From the NCBI GenBank assembly GCA_000018565.1, contig CP000875.1, positions 5,905,199 through 5,969,198 on the forward strand: DNA of 64,000 nucleotides, given 5' to 3'. Source of the DNA: Herpetosiphon aurantiacus DSM 785. Its GTDB lineage: Bacteria; Chloroflexota; Chloroflexia; Chloroflexales; Herpetosiphonaceae. The notes beneath the pieces were generated by a model. The model worked only from the letters and a program-made list of their open reading frames with translations, was not told the origin of the DNA and did no database searches. The position numbers and the translations under genes are program-made. Below are positions 1-9,252 of this stretch, piece after piece. Every line of letters starts with the position of its first letter. Position 1 is the stretch's first letter.

Positions 1-280
1 AATCGCGCCATTCGGTGCGTTCGCGGCCAACCAAGCCCAAGCCAACGCTATCAGTTTGCGGATCATACTCGAAGCGCGCATTTTCAAAATATTGCACAAC
101 CAGCTCATCTTGTTCTAAGGGATCGGTAATTGGTTGACCAAAAATCAACTCGCCGCCATTAGTTTGCCAAAACGAAGCAAACCCATAGGTATCGGTGAGC
201 GCAGGGGTCACTGCTTGGGAGGTGCGAAAAGCCCAAAAACATAAACCAAAAACCAGAGTCAACCAGATTATCCGCCGCAT
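1..280 (-). CDS. Exported protein, N-terminal fragment (runs off the window)
   Basis: A minus-strand reading frame starts with ATG at 280 and stays open to base 1, so only about 93 N-terminal residues are visible. It opens with a basic-hydrophobic signal peptide (MRRIIWLTLVFGLCFWAF). The mature part carries phrases such as FGQPITDP and VQYFENARFEYDP, a pattern I recognise from many exported Chloroflexota proteins of unknown function, usually placed before or after an enzymatic or binding domain. The catalytic or binding part, if any, lies outside the window, so no function is given. The next gene on this strand (rimM) ends about 100 bases upstream. Confidence 0.6.
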   Translation of the reverse strand, partial: MRRIIWLTLVFGLCFWAFRTSQAVTPALTDTYGFASFWQTNGGELIFGQPITDPLEQDELVVQYFENARFEYDPQTDSVGLGLVGRERTEWRD

Positions 281-385
281 AGCTGTATTCTCCGACTGAT
301 ACCTGAGGCTAGAAGCAAGGTGCGGCTTCATCGTAGCAGTGCAATGAGCCGCTGTCAATTCAGATTGGTGGGAAAGCTGAGGCGT

Positions 386-910
386 TTACTCAGGCACAAT
401 ATCGGCTAGCGAGGTTACGGTGATCGTGCCGCCAGCAATATCAATTGAGCGAACGACCGTGCGCACCATCGGCACTAAAATATCGGCTTGGCCTAATTTG
501 CGAACGACTAATACATCATTTGCGCCAGTTTCAATAATTTCAACTGCTCGCCCAATGTCTTCGCCGGCCTCAGTTTGCACTTGCAAGCCAACCAAATCGT
601 GCAAGAAATATTCATCATTGGCCAAGGGCGCTGCATCGCTGCGATGAATATAGGCTTCAAGGCCTTGCATCGCTTCGGCAGCGTCGCGGGTATCAACCTC
701 ATTCAGCCGCAACAAATACAGGCTGCCTTTGTGTTGGTGCAGGCGGCCAATCGTATAAGGCTTGGAAAGATCGCCCACAAACAATTGTTTAAGTTTTTGA
801 ATATGTTCGGGGTGCGATGAGATCATTGAAATCTTCAACTCGCCGCGCACGCCAAACGCCGCTGAAATGCGGCCAACTAACAAGAAATCATCTTGATTTG
901 GAGCTGTCAC
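386..910 (-). CDS. rimM: Ribosome maturation factor RimM
   Basis: RimM binds ribosomal protein S19 and helps mature the head of the 30S subunit. The 174-residue protein has the expected N-terminal RimM domain with [14 protein letters not shown] at residues 13-26 and a C-terminal PRC-barrel half from about residue 95 ([13 protein letters not shown] onward, with ANDVLVV and ILVPMV). The start is GTG: its GTGA overlaps the TGA stop of the KH-domain gene upstream, so the two are translationally coupled. The order rpsP-khpA-rimM is the usual bacterial one, except that trmD and rplS do not follow here. Confidence 0.95.
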
Positions 911-1134
911 GAATTAACCTCTAGGTGGACCCGTTTGTTTTGGCGAGCGCCAACGATGCCCAATACGTCGCGAATGGCTTTGACCACACGCCCATTGCGC
1001 CCGATGACCTTCCCTGCTTCGCTTTGGGGAATGCGCAGATCGAGGGTAATGCTGTGGTGACCAGTGCGTTTGCTAATTTTAATTTCGTCGGTGTCGATCA
1101 GGCCTTCGACGATATACTTCAATAAATCTTCCAT
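907..1134 (-). CDS. khpA: KH-domain RNA-binding protein KhpA (YlqC family)
   Basis: A 75-residue single KH-domain protein of the KhpA/YlqC family, a small RNA-binding protein that in other bacteria pairs with KhpB/Jag and affects cell division and RNA metabolism. The GxxG loop that contacts RNA is visible as GRNG at residues 45-48 inside [15 protein letters not shown]. The frame stays open upstream to 1170, but [14 protein letters not shown] is the family's usual N-terminus, so ATG at 1134 is chosen. It lies between rpsP and rimM and shares four bases with rimM. Confidence 0.92.
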
Positions 1135-1195
1135 AGCTGCATCCTTGGGCAATCGGCGGGTGCGAGGCATGCGGCCTCACACCCGCTTCGCGAGC

Positions 1196-1771
1196 TTACT
1201 CGGCGCTTTTTTGACCAGGAGCGCGGAAGCCAGCGGCTTCGGCACTTTCCACGGTGTCGAACCACAATTCAGCCACGGTTGAATTGTAGTAGCGGCTACC
1301 AGGAACGTGGTACAACATTGAGTTTTGGTTACCTTTGATGGCATAGCCTTCTGGGGCGCTACCATCGGCCAATGGGCGCACGCTACCAGCAAATTCGCCA
1401 GCTTCGGCTTCGGCCTTGACTGGAGCTGCAACGGCTACTGGAGCAACTGCTGCTTTGCTGACAGCTTTCTTGGCCTTCTTGACTGGAGCTTCAACTTTAG
1501 CTGGAGCTTCGCCAATCAATTTGCCTTCAGCATCAACCACGCCCAAGTTTTTCAACAAGCGCACTACGGTATCTGATGGTTGTGCACCAACGCTCAGCCA
1601 ATAGCGAGCGCGATCTTCCTTGATAAACACAACTTTTGGTTGTGCTTGAGGATTGTAGTGGCCAATCGTTTCGATAAACTTGCCATCGCGTGGTGCATGT
1701 GAATCTGCAATAACAACACGATAAGCGGGCTTGTGCTTCATGCCCATCCGGCGCAGACGAATACGAACCAT
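1196..1771 (-). CDS. rpsP: Ribosomal protein S16 with a long C-terminal extension
   Basis: Residues 1-85 are a normal bS16 ([20 protein letters not shown], then [19 protein letters not shown] and [12 protein letters not shown]). Normal S16 is about 80-90 residues; this protein has 191. After an Ala/Lys/Pro/Val-rich linker (about 88-125) comes a compact C-terminal module around residues 128-185 with [26 protein letters not shown] and AEAAGF. That module is familiar to me as a small add-on domain at the ends of some ribosomal proteins in Actinobacteria and Chloroflexota; its role is unknown. Start: ATG at 1771 after GGAGG; an in-frame opening to 1828 has no SD and would not fit S16. Confidence 0.95.
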
Positions 1772-1831
1772 TCGAGTGTTTCCTCCAAAATTGAAAAGTA
1801 AAGCTAGAACACGATTTATAGGCCACAAACA

Positions 1832-1867
1832 TTCTATGTTCTATGTTCTATGCTCTATGTTCTATGA
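1832..1867. repeat. Short tandem repeat, TTCTATG units
   Basis: About five head-to-tail copies of a 7-bp unit (TTCTATG, one copy CTCTATG) fill the gap between the end of ffh and the SD region of rpsP. The repeat is non-coding. Slippage here could vary the length of the ffh-rpsP intergenic spacer. Confidence 0.8.
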
Positions 1868-1871
1868 ATAA

Positions 1872-3221
1872 TTATTTGAACATGCGCATCAGGTCGCGCG
1901 GGTTTTGGCCGCCCTTGCTGAAGCGTTTCATCATGCGTTGCATTTCGCGGAACTGCTTAACCAATGCATTGACATCTTCGATCCGTGTACCACTACCAAC
2001 TGAGATCCGGCGCTTGCGGCTGGGATCTTTGAGCAAGTCGGGGTTACGGCGCTCTTTGATCGTCATCGATTGAATAATTGCTTCGATCCGTTTCATTTCG
2101 CGATCATCAAGGGCTTCATCAAGCTCTTTCATTTGGCGCATTTGCTTGCCTAGCCCAGGAATCATGCCCAAGATTTGTTGGATTGGGCCAAGTTTACGCA
2201 TTGAATTCATTGCGCCAAGGAAATCTTCAAAGTCGAAGGTGCCTTTGCGCATCTTCTTTTGCATTTTCTTGGCTTCATCTTTATCATAAACTTGCTCAGC
2301 TCGCTCGATCAAGGTCATCACATCGCCCATGCCCAAAATTCGTTGGGCTAGACGATCGGGGTGGAATGGTTCGATGGCATCGGTTTTTTCGCCCGTCCCA
2401 AGGAACTTAATTGGCACTCCAGTGACTTCGCGCATCGAGAGCGCCGCCCCACCACGGGCATCGCCGTCGATCTTGGTCATAATCAAGCCAGTTAATGGTA
2501 CTTTGGCATGGAAGGCCTCGGCCACTTTGACTGATTCTTGACCGATCATGGCATCGACGACCAACATAATTTCGGTTGGGCCAATGCGTTCGACGACTTG
2601 TTGTAATTCGGTCATCAAGCGTTCGTCGATTTGCAAGCGTCCGGCGGTATCGACGATCACAAAGTTGTTGCCATTGATTCGCGCTTGGCGCAAGGCGTGC
2701 TCAGCGATATCGGGCGGCGCAACCTCAGTACCTTCGCTATAAACCGGAATATTCAATTGCTTGCCGAGCGTTTCCAACTGCTTGATCGCGGCGGGTCGGT
2801 AGATGTCGGCGGCAACCAACAATGGCGTTTTGCCTTTTTTGCGCATATACAGCGCCAATTTGGCAGCCATGGTTGTTTTACCAGCACCTTGTAACCCGAC
2901 CAACATCACAATCGTCGGTTGCTCGCGGTTTTTCGATTCGTTGATCGGCACATTGGCATCACCAAGCAAGTGCACCAACTCGTCGTGAACGATTTTGATC
3001 ACTTGTTGACCAGGAGTCAAACTCTTGGTGACTTCTTCGCCAATCGCTTGTTCGCGCACCCGCGCCACAAAATCTTTGACGACTTTGAAGTTAACGTCTG
3101 CTTCCAACAAGGCCAAACGCACTTCGCGCAAGCCCGCATCAACATCAGATTCAGTTAGGCGGCCTTTGCTGCCCAACCGGTTGAAAACATCGGTTAAGCG
3201 GTCGGATAGATTCTCAAACAT
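1872..3221 (-). CDS. ffh: Signal recognition particle protein Ffh (SRP54)
   Basis: The GTPase that binds signal sequences with 4.5S RNA and hands ribosomes to FtsY. About 449 residues. The N domain is at 1-85 (FENLSDRLTDVFNRLGSKGRLTE). The G domain has GLQGAGKTTMAAKLA (G1), DTAGRLQID (G3) and TKIDGDARGGAALS (G4 region). The methionine-rich M domain follows, with GDVMTLIERAEQ, MIPGLGKQMRQM and SGTRIEDVNALVKQF, ending in a basic RMFK tail. The upstream frame is open to 3305, but MFENLSDRL is the family start and GAGG sits six bases before ATG 3221. It lies upstream of rpsP in the same direction. Confidence 0.96.
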   Translation of the reverse strand: MFENLSDRLTDVFNRLGSKGRLTESDVDAGLREVRLALLEADVNFKVVKDFVARVREQAIGEEVTKSLTPGQQVIKIVHDELVHLLGDANVPINESKNREQPTIVMLVGLQGAGKTTMAAKLALYMRKKGKTPLLVAADIYRPAAIKQLETLGKQLNIPVYSEGTEVAPPDIAEHALRQARINGNNFVIVDTAGRLQIDERLMTELQQVVERIGPTEIMLVVDAMIGQESVKVAEAFHAKVPLTGLIMTKIDGDARGGAALSMREVTGVPIKFLGTGEKTDAIEPFHPDRLAQRILGMGDVMTLIERAEQVYDKDEAKKMQKKMRKGTFDFEDFLGAMNSMRKLGPIQQILGMIPGLGKQMRQMKELDEALDDREMKRIEAIIQSMTIKERRNPDLLKDPSRKRRISVGSGTRIEDVNALVKQFREMQRMMKRFSKGGQNPRDLMRMFK

Positions 3222-3445
3222 CATACACCTCACCGCAACAGAAAAAACTGGCAGAAACTTGGCACGCCCTAGCGTGGAGAGTTTCCTGTCAGCATTTTGT
3301 CGCATTGTAGTTGATTACACACGGCCTGTCAAACTGCTTTCCTTTGGGGGTATTTTTGAACTCGCTGGCTCTAGTGTAGCACACAAAAAGCCTATTAGCG
3401 TGTATCATAGCGGCGTTTACTACGATTTGTCGCAAGGAGTTCGCG

Positions 3446-3865
3446 ATGAAAAGCGCACAACTGAGTGCTATCGGCTGGACGCTATTACGAGTCGTTGTCG
3501 GCATGGTCTTCGTGATCCATGGATGGTCGAAAGTTACAATGATTGGCGGGGTTGCCGCTACCTTTGGCAATGAGTATCAATTGCCAATTCCGGCGGTCTT
3601 GGCTTGGTTGGTCGCGACTATCGAATTTTTGGGTGGCTTGGCATTAACTGTTGGAGTCTATAGCCGTTGGGCCGCGCTTTTGCTGAGCTGCGTGATGTTG
3701 GGCGCGATCAAAGTCCATTGGGGCAGCTTCTTTTATTATGCCAATGGCATGGAATACGATCTGGTTTTGCTCACCGTCTGTACGGTCATTTGTTTGAACG
3801 GTGGTGGCCCCTACTCCGTTGATACCATGATTATTAATAAACCACCAGCCAAAAAACCAGCCTAA
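3446..3865 (+). CDS. DoxX family membrane protein
   Basis: A 139-residue protein with four predicted membrane helices: GWTLLRVVVGMVFVIHGWSK (residues 9-28), AVLAWLVATIEFLGGLALTVG, AALLLSCVMLGAIKVHWG and LVLLTVCTVICLNGGG. HGWSK in helix 1 and the acidic ATIEFLGG helix are typical of the DoxX/DoxD-like family. These proteins are often linked to oxidative stress or thiosulfate/quinone metabolism, but many have no known substrate. An AAGGAG SD sits before the ATG. It faces away from ffh, with a 220-bp shared promoter region. Confidence 0.85.
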   Translation: MKSAQLSAIGWTLLRVVVGMVFVIHGWSKVTMIGGVAATFGNEYQLPIPAVLAWLVATIEFLGGLALTVGVYSRWAALLLSCVMLGAIKVHWGSFFYYANGMEYDLVLLTVCTVICLNGGGPYSVDTMIINKPPAKKPA

Positions 3866-3943
3866 ACCCTTGCATTCCAACCAGCAATCAAAGATAATAG
3901 CACATCTGAACTAGCGGTTGGCACGTTGTAGGAGCGTTGAACA

Positions 3944-4522
3944 ATGCCTGATGGTAAAACTCATGATATGTTGACAGTCTTTACGGGCATTGTGGGCATT
4001 CCGATTATTTGGCGGATTGTGCCAAATAGCGATTTATTAGGGGCATTTGTTTGGGCCGGAAGCCATATTGTTTCGGGCATGGCCTTTTCGCCCGATTTGG
4101 ATTTGGCTTCCGAACCCTATAACCGTTGGGGGCCGTTGCGATTTATTTGGTGGCCCTATCGTGAGCTTGTGCCGCATCGTGCTGGAATTTCGCATAGCCT
4201 CGTATTTGGCCCATTATTTCGGCTTGGCTACTTTTTGGTGATGGTCTGGCTCTCGTTTTATTTGGGCATGACCTTAATCAATAGCTTCACGCCGGTTGAT
4301 ACTGCCACGATTAGCGCCGCCTTTATTGCCGATCTCAAGGCACTGTGGTATAGCGATCGCCAACTCATCGTTTATGCATTAGTCGGTTTTGTTACTGGCG
4401 GAGCCGTGCATTCGATTGCCGATTGGCTGATCGAAGGCCGCGAGCCGTATCATAAATCGCTGTTGATGCCATGGCGCAAACGTCGCCGCAAGCGCCGCCG
4501 TGATGACGATTGGGGTTGGTAA
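3944..4522 (+). CDS. DUF2227-type membrane protein (putative metal-binding)
   Basis: A 192-residue protein starting MPDGKTHDMLTVFTG. Histidine and acidic motifs recur along it: GKTHD, GSHIVSGMAFSPDLDLAS, PHRAGISHSL and AVHSIADWLIEG. They fit the DUF2227/YdjM-like group of membrane-bound, possibly metal-dependent hydrolases. Three or four hydrophobic stretches lie between them, and the C-terminus is strongly basic (RKRRRKRRRDDD). The reaction is unknown. It follows the DoxX gene by about 80 bases on the same strand and could share its transcript. Confidence 0.7.
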   Translation: MPDGKTHDMLTVFTGIVGIPIIWRIVPNSDLLGAFVWAGSHIVSGMAFSPDLDLASEPYNRWGPLRFIWWPYRELVPHRAGISHSLVFGPLFRLGYFLVMVWLSFYLGMTLINSFTPVDTATISAAFIADLKALWYSDRQLIVYALVGFVTGGAVHSIADWLIEGREPYHKSLLMPWRKRRRKRRRDDDWGW

Positions 4523-4523
4523 T

Positions 4524-5414
4524 TTAGCCCAACCATGTGCCAACTTGGCCATCACCACGACTACCTAGCAAGAGTTCGGGTGGAACTGGGCGTTGCTGCC
4601 AAAAGCGATTCCAATTGGCTATCGCATTCATTTTATACGCCCCAATAATTGCAAATATAATAATCAACGTGATAATAATAGCTTGGCTCCACAAAACTGC
4701 CAGAAATCCTGTGATAATGGTATACACATAGGCTACACCTTGAATTGAAGCAATTGGTTCGCCACCTATGAGCACCCCCATGATCACAGTGAGTGATATG
4801 ATAAAACCTAATCCACCGATTATGATTGTGGCAAAACGCCCAAGGGTATAGCCTGCCCGCCGCCAAGCATCAAGCATCGAAATTTGTTTGCCCGGCTTGG
4901 GTGGAGCTGGCAAGAGGCCAATTTTGCTACGCTCGATCGAAAAGAGTGTATTCGTGCCGCGTGGTACGACCGGAACCCACGCCATGGTTGGCGGTGAGTC
5001 GGTTAAGGCTAGCAACAACGGTGAACCCATAATGTTCAGCCCAACATTATTAACAGGTTGGGTAAAGTTGTGGGGCAGCACAGGCCAACCCACAAATGGC
5101 ACTGCCAGCAGCAATTGTTCGGGCACTTCAACGGTTTGAAAATCTTTTTCGCGGATGGCTTTGAGTGCGCCACTGACTGGGCGACGTAATTGTGGCTGAC
5201 CAGTTGGCCCCCAGGCGATCATCCATGGGCCTAAGGTGCGGTAGCCATGTACTTTCAGCCATTGTTCAGCCGCCGCCATGACGGGGCCAACATAGCCGGT
5301 TGGCAAGGGCGCAATTAATTCTTGGTGGGCTGGCAATACATGCAACTGCAAGGCCATCGCCTCGGGCAATTGTTGGGCGATTAACTGTTCAATAGGAAAA
5401 TAATCATTGCTCAC
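4524..5414 (-). CDS. Membrane protein of unknown function, paralogue of the next gene
   Basis: Not recognised. In this 296-residue protein the first about 190 residues are soluble-looking and proline-rich (repeated APLPTGYVGPV, AVPFVGWPVLP). Two hydrophobic helices follow (FATIIIGGLGFIISLTVIMG and ILWSQAIIITLIIIFAIIGAYK region), then a short cytosolic tail with NRFWQQRPVPPELLL. The upstream neighbour has the same plan and a matching NRFW..(T)PxPPxLL tail, so the two are ancient duplicates. The frames overlap by 11 bases, which suggests coupled translation and perhaps a heteromer. It is convergent with the DUF2227 gene, with one base between the stops. Confidence 0.7.
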   Translation of the reverse strand: MSNDYFPIEQLIAQQLPEAMALQLHVLPAHQELIAPLPTGYVGPVMAAAEQWLKVHGYRTLGPWMIAWGPTGQPQLRRPVSGALKAIREKDFQTVEVPEQLLLAVPFVGWPVLPHNFTQPVNNVGLNIMGSPLLLALTDSPPTMAWVPVVPRGTNTLFSIERSKIGLLPAPPKPGKQISMLDAWRRAGYTLGRFATIIIGGLGFIISLTVIMGVLIGGEPIASIQGVAYVYTIITGFLAVLWSQAIIITLIIIFAIIGAYKMNAIANWNRFWQQRPVPPELLLGSRGDGQVGTWLG

Positions 5415-6237
5415 GCTGTTTCTCCGACTCTAGCTCAATGATCAAAAGAGGTGGTGTTGGGGTCGTTGCCCAAAAACGGTTCCATGCCTGAATTGCACTG
5501 CCGCGTTGTCGCCAAATCACCACTCCCAATAGCATACTGCCAATCATACCAAACCAGCGCAGGGCTGTGAAGATCTCAAAGCTCTTGAACAACAGAATTT
5601 GGGGTTCGGCTCCCAGCCACCATTGAAGCATCGCCCATGGCATGCTGAGCAAGAGAATGATGATTAGCGCAGCCAGTTGTAAACGCAAAAATGGCGGCCA
5701 GGTATGCTGCCATTGATCACGCCAGGTTAATTGTTGCCCAAGCTCTGGCACTGGGCGTTGCCAGCCAAGTTTGCGCACCCACCACGTATGGCGTGGCCAC
5801 AAGGCCCGTGCTCCCAACGGCAAAACTGGAATATAGGCTTGCACGCGTGGTTCAACCCCAACCAATGGCAAAACTGGAATCAACGGCGCGGCTAGTGGCT
5901 CTAGCCCTTGCTCATACAGTTGATCGTAAATTCCTGCTAGGTTGTAGCGCTGTTGAGCATCAATTGCTAAAATGACTTCTGCCACCAACCGAGCTTCGAT
6001 TTGATGCACCCGATATTCTGGCCCCAACTTGGGATCAAACACATGGGCAATCGGCTGATAGAGTACGCGCTGGGCATAGGTGTCCCACGTTTGCAAGGCT
6101 GGGCCAAGCGCCGTATAGCCTTGCAAACGTAACGCCTGGCGCATTTGGTCGGCTTGTTCAAGCACATGTTGCAGTTCAACCTGCCGCAAAACGCTATCGT
6201 GTTGTTCCAATAAAAACAATCGCAGCATAACGCTCAA
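5404..6237 (-). CDS. Membrane protein of unknown function, first of a paralogous pair
   Basis: Not recognised. The 277-residue protein has a long N-terminal soluble part (about 1-190) with LPLVGVEPRVQAYIPVLPLG, a proline-rich segment like the one in its downstream partner. Two membrane segments follow (LQLAALIIILLLSMPWAML and FGMIGSMLLGVVIWR), then a C-terminal NRFWATTPTPPLLI motif. The start ATG at 6237 has no strong SD. It is divergent from gyrA, and the gyrA promoter lies in the 180-bp gap between them. Confidence 0.7.
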   Translation of the reverse strand: MSVMLRLFLLEQHDSVLRQVELQHVLEQADQMRQALRLQGYTALGPALQTWDTYAQRVLYQPIAHVFDPKLGPEYRVHQIEARLVAEVILAIDAQQRYNLAGIYDQLYEQGLEPLAAPLIPVLPLVGVEPRVQAYIPVLPLGARALWPRHTWWVRKLGWQRPVPELGQQLTWRDQWQHTWPPFLRLQLAALIIILLLSMPWAMLQWWLGAEPQILLFKSFEIFTALRWFGMIGSMLLGVVIWRQRGSAIQAWNRFWATTPTPPLLIIELESEKQREQ

Positions 6238-6341
6238 TTTCTTGGCCTACAAAGATGAATAGTTTGCTAGCTGTAGTATAGCAACGATAGGCCGACTGCT
6301 GATCAATTTACCTAAATTCAGCATATTTGTGCTAAAAATAT

Positions 6342-6370
6342 TCGACATTATGGCTATTTCGCGGTATAAT
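6342..6370 (+). promoter_or_regulatory. Sigma-70-type promoter of gyrA
   Basis: The -35 box TCGACA (6342-6347) is separated by 17 bases from a perfect -10 TATAAT (6365-6370). The gyrA ATG lies about 50 bases downstream of the -10 box. Confidence 0.8.
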
Positions 6371-6420
6371 ACAGGAAGCTTAACTTTAGGGATTTAGCGC
6401 TTACGCAAGGGATAAAATTC

Positions 6421-8904
6421 ATGGAAATAGGGATTGTCAAGCCTGTTGCGATTGTTGACGAGATGCGTACCGCCTATCTCGATTATGCAATGAGTGTGAT
6501 TGTATCGCGGGCCTTACCTGATGCTCGCGATGGTCTCAAACCTGTGCAGCGGCGGATTTTATATGCAATGTTCCGCGAAGGGCTATTGCACAACGTGCGC
6601 TATTCCAAATGCGCTGGGGTTGTCGGCGAAGTGCTCAAGAAGTATCACCCTCACGGCGATGCTTCGGTTTATGATGCCCTCGTGCGCCTCGCCCAACCAT
6701 GGAATATGCGCTATCCGCTCGTCGATGGCCAAGGGAATTTTGGCAGTGTTGACGGCGACGCAGCGGCGGCCTACAGATACACTGAAGCGCGGCTCAAAGA
6801 AATTGCCGAGGAATTGTTGCGCGATATCGACCGCGATACGGTGAATTTCGGCCCCAACTTCGATGGCGGCTATCAAGAGCCATTGGTGTTGCCAGCGCGT
6901 TTGCCCAACTTGCTGCTCAACGGCTCAGCTGGGATTGCGGTTGGTATGGCCACCAACATTCCGCCACATAACCTTGGCGAGCTGTGCGATGGCATCGGCT
7001 ACTTGGTTGATAATCCCGATGCAACCGTTGAAGATTTGATCAAATTTATCCCTGGCCCCGACTTCCCAACGGGCGGCTCGATTCTGGGTACTGAAGGGAT
7101 TATCAGCGCTTATTCGAGTGGTCGTGGCCGGATTTTGATTCGCGCTAAAGCCCACATCGAAGAAGCTGCTCGCGGTGCGTTCCATATCGTCGTGACCGAA
7201 TTGCCCTATCAAGTTAACAAAGCCCGTTTGATTGAACGGATTGCCGAGTTAGTCAAAGATAAACGGATCGAAGGGATTCGCGATGTGCGCGATGAATCCG
7301 ACCGTTCAGGGATTCGCATGGTGATTATCTTGAAGCAAGATGCCCAGCCCAAGAAAGTGCTGAATCATCTATTCAAATACACCAGCATGCAAACCACCTT
7401 TGGCGCAAATATGTTGGCCTTGGTCGAAGATGGCAAGCAGCCACGCACGCTTTCGCTTAAAAAAGCCTTGCAAGAATATATCGAGCATCGCCAAATTGTC
7501 ATTCGGCGGCGTACCGAGCATGATCTGGCCAAAGCCAAAGCACGGGCGCATATTCTCGAAGGCTTGAAAATTGCGCTCGATCAGCTTGATGAAGTGATTG
7601 CCACGATTCGCGCTAGCCGCACCGCTGAAACTGCCCGCAGCAATTTGATGAAAAACTTCAAGCTCAGCGAATTGCAATCGCAAGCGATCTTGGAAATGCA
7701 ATTGCGGCGCTTGGCCGGCCTCGAACGCAAAAAGATCGAGGATGAATATAAAGAAGTCTTGGGGACGATTGCCGACCTTGAAGATATTTTGTCCAAGCCC
7801 GAACGGGTTTTCAAAATTATCAAGGACGATGTGGCTGAACTCAAAGAAAAATATGGTGATGTGCGGCGCTCACGGATCATTGCCGATGCCACTGGCGATA
7901 TCAGCACCGAAGATCTGATTCCCGACATGAATGTGTTGGTGACGGTGACCGATCGTGGCTACATCAAGAAATTGCCTGGCGATACCTATCGCGTGCAAAA
8001 TCGCGGTGGCCGTGGTATTAAGGGCATGACCACCAAAGAAGATGATGTGGTGGCACATCTCTTGATGTGTAATACCCTGAACGATCTTTTGTTCTTTACC
8101 AACCGTGGCAAAGTCTATCAACTCAAAGTTCATGAAGTTCCCGATGCGAGCCGTACCGCCAAAGGTCTGCCGCTGGTCAACCTGATCTCGCTCGAACCAG
8201 GCGAATTGGTCACATCATTGATCGCTGTGCCCGATTTCGACGATGGCGAATATTTGGTGATGACCACGGTCAAAGGCCGAATCAAACGCACCAAGTTGAG
8301 CGAATATAGCTCAGTGCGCTCGAATGGCTTGATCGCGATCGGGCTTGATACTGGCGACGAACTGCGCTGGGTCAAAACTAGCAATGGCGACGAAGATATT
8401 TTGATGACTACCCAACATGGCCAAACCATCCGCTTCAGTCAAGCCGAAGTGCGTCCGATGGGTCGGCCAGCTAGTGGGGTGATTGGCATCAAAATGTCAG
8501 CCAAAGATCAAGTGGTCGGCATGGATTTGGTGCGGCCAGATTCACAACTGCTCGTGATTACCTCTCACGGCATGGGCAAGCGCACCGACCTCGAAGACTA
8601 TCCGGTCAAGGGGCGGGCAACCCAAGGCGTGATTACCATGCGGCTCAAGCCAGGCGATATTATTGCCGCCGCATTGGTGTTGACTGATAGTGATATTGTG
8701 ACCACAATTACCCGCAATGGTGTCGTGATGCGTACTCGTGCCGACAAGATTTCTAAGTATGGGCGAACAACTCAAGGCGTAACCGTAATCAATCTTGATA
8801 AGAAAGATTTGGTCGCAGCAGTTTCGGCTGAACCACCAGTCGATGACAAGAGCGATGATTCGGATGCCAACGATAGCCCCGGCACAGTAACCCTGACAGC
8901 TTAA
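6421..8904 (+). CDS. gyrA: DNA gyrase subunit A
   Basis: The breaking-rejoining subunit of DNA gyrase, 827 residues. The catalytic tyrosine is Y120 in AYRYTEARL. The winged-helix region has [31 protein letters not shown] and NFGSVDGD. A coiled-coil tower follows, then a six-bladed C-terminal beta-pinwheel starting around residue 510. The GyrA box appears as [10 protein letters not shown], which argues for gyrase rather than topoisomerase IV ParC. The tail is acidic and Ser-rich. A strong promoter lies upstream and a strong terminator follows; gyrB is not in the window, so the gene appears monocistronic. Confidence 0.93.
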   Translation: MEIGIVKPVAIVDEMRTAYLDYAMSVIVSRALPDARDGLKPVQRRILYAMFREGLLHNVRYSKCAGVVGEVLKKYHPHGDASVYDALVRLAQPWNMRYPLVDGQGNFGSVDGDAAAAYRYTEARLKEIAEELLRDIDRDTVNFGPNFDGGYQEPLVLPARLPNLLLNGSAGIAVGMATNIPPHNLGELCDGIGYLVDNPDATVEDLIKFIPGPDFPTGGSILGTEGIISAYSSGRGRILIRAKAHIEEAARGAFHIVVTELPYQVNKARLIERIAELVKDKRIEGIRDVRDESDRSGIRMVIILKQDAQPKKVLNHLFKYTSMQTTFGANMLALVEDGKQPRTLSLKKALQEYIEHRQIVIRRRTEHDLAKAKARAHILEGLKIALDQLDEVIATIRASRTAETARSNLMKNFKLSELQSQAILEMQLRRLAGLERKKIEDEYKEVLGTIADLEDILSKPERVFKIIKDDVAELKEKYGDVRRSRIIADATGDISTEDLIPDMNVLVTVTDRGYIKKLPGDTYRVQNRGGRGIKGMTTKEDDVVAHLLMCNTLNDLLFFTNRGKVYQLKVHEVPDASRTAKGLPLVNLISLEPGELVTSLIAVPDFDDGEYLVMTTVKGRIKRTKLSEYSSVRSNGLIAIGLDTGDELRWVKTSNGDEDILMTTQHGQTIRFSQAEVRPMGRPASGVIGIKMSAKDQVVGMDLVRPDSQLLVITSHGMGKRTDLEDYPVKGRATQGVITMRLKPGDIIAAALVLTDSDIVTTITRNGVVMRTRADKISKYGRTTQGVTVINLDKKDLVAAVSAEPPVDDKSDDSDANDSPGTVTLTA

Positions 8905-8923
8905 GCTTTTTAAGCAAATTAAT

Positions 8924-8966
8924 GCTAAAAACCCGTTGCATATCCGATATGCAACGGGTTTTTAGC
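8924..8966 (+). terminator. Strong rho-independent terminator after gyrA
   Basis: A perfect 21-bp inverted repeat with a single-base centre: the left arm starts GCTAAAAACCCGTTGC and the right arm ends GCAACGGGTTTTTAGC. The T-run is inside the right arm, so the hairpin reads as a terminator on both strands. It lies 20 bases after the gyrA stop. Confidence 0.9.
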
Positions 8967-9045
8967 GGTTAAACTAAGTTCACCTATATACCTATATCCG
9001 CTCTTTTTTAGGTAAAATTAATCTAGCTATTCATGGAAACTGTGA

Positions 9046-9051
9046 TATAAT
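9046..9051 (+). promoter_or_regulatory. -10 box for the winged-helix gene
   Basis: TATAAT at 9046-9051 has no clear -35 partner. The start codon of the downstream gene is about 200 bases away, so the transcript would carry an unusually long leader. Confidence 0.5.
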
Positions 9052-9116
9052 CGGGGAGACATAACATAACAACAGCAATTTTCTACCTCAAAATCTCATC
9101 CAACTACCACTACCAC

Positions 9117-9252
9117 CGTCCGCTGTCGGCTGATCTATTGACCCAGAAAGCGAAGGAACGGAAGATACACCAACAGGCCGTGGTGCCTGTAAACCGCCAA
9201 GATAGCGGGGTCTCTTTTCCGCGCAGTCAAAGAGGATTGCAAGGAGGCGAGC
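9117..9252 (+). other. Long structured 5' leader of the winged-helix gene
   Basis: The 136 bases before the ATG can form several stems: CCG/CGG at 9119-9128, GACCC (about 9139) with the GGGGTC near 9210, ACAGGC/GCCTGT closing a short loop, and CCGC/GCGG just before GGGGTC. The leader ends in a good SD (AAGGAGG). It does not match any riboswitch consensus I know by eye. It may be a regulatory leader or an uncharacterised RNA element. Confidence 0.35.

Noticed and set aside
322-352. A stem-loop after rimM as terminator
   Set aside because: The stem has a bulge and no T-run on the rimM strand, so it is too weak to call.
9150-9215. Resemblance of AGATAGCGGGGTCT in the leader to one arm of the c-di-GMP-I riboswitch
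   Set aside because: The other conserved arm and the CACGCA-type core are missing; a short match like this can be chance.
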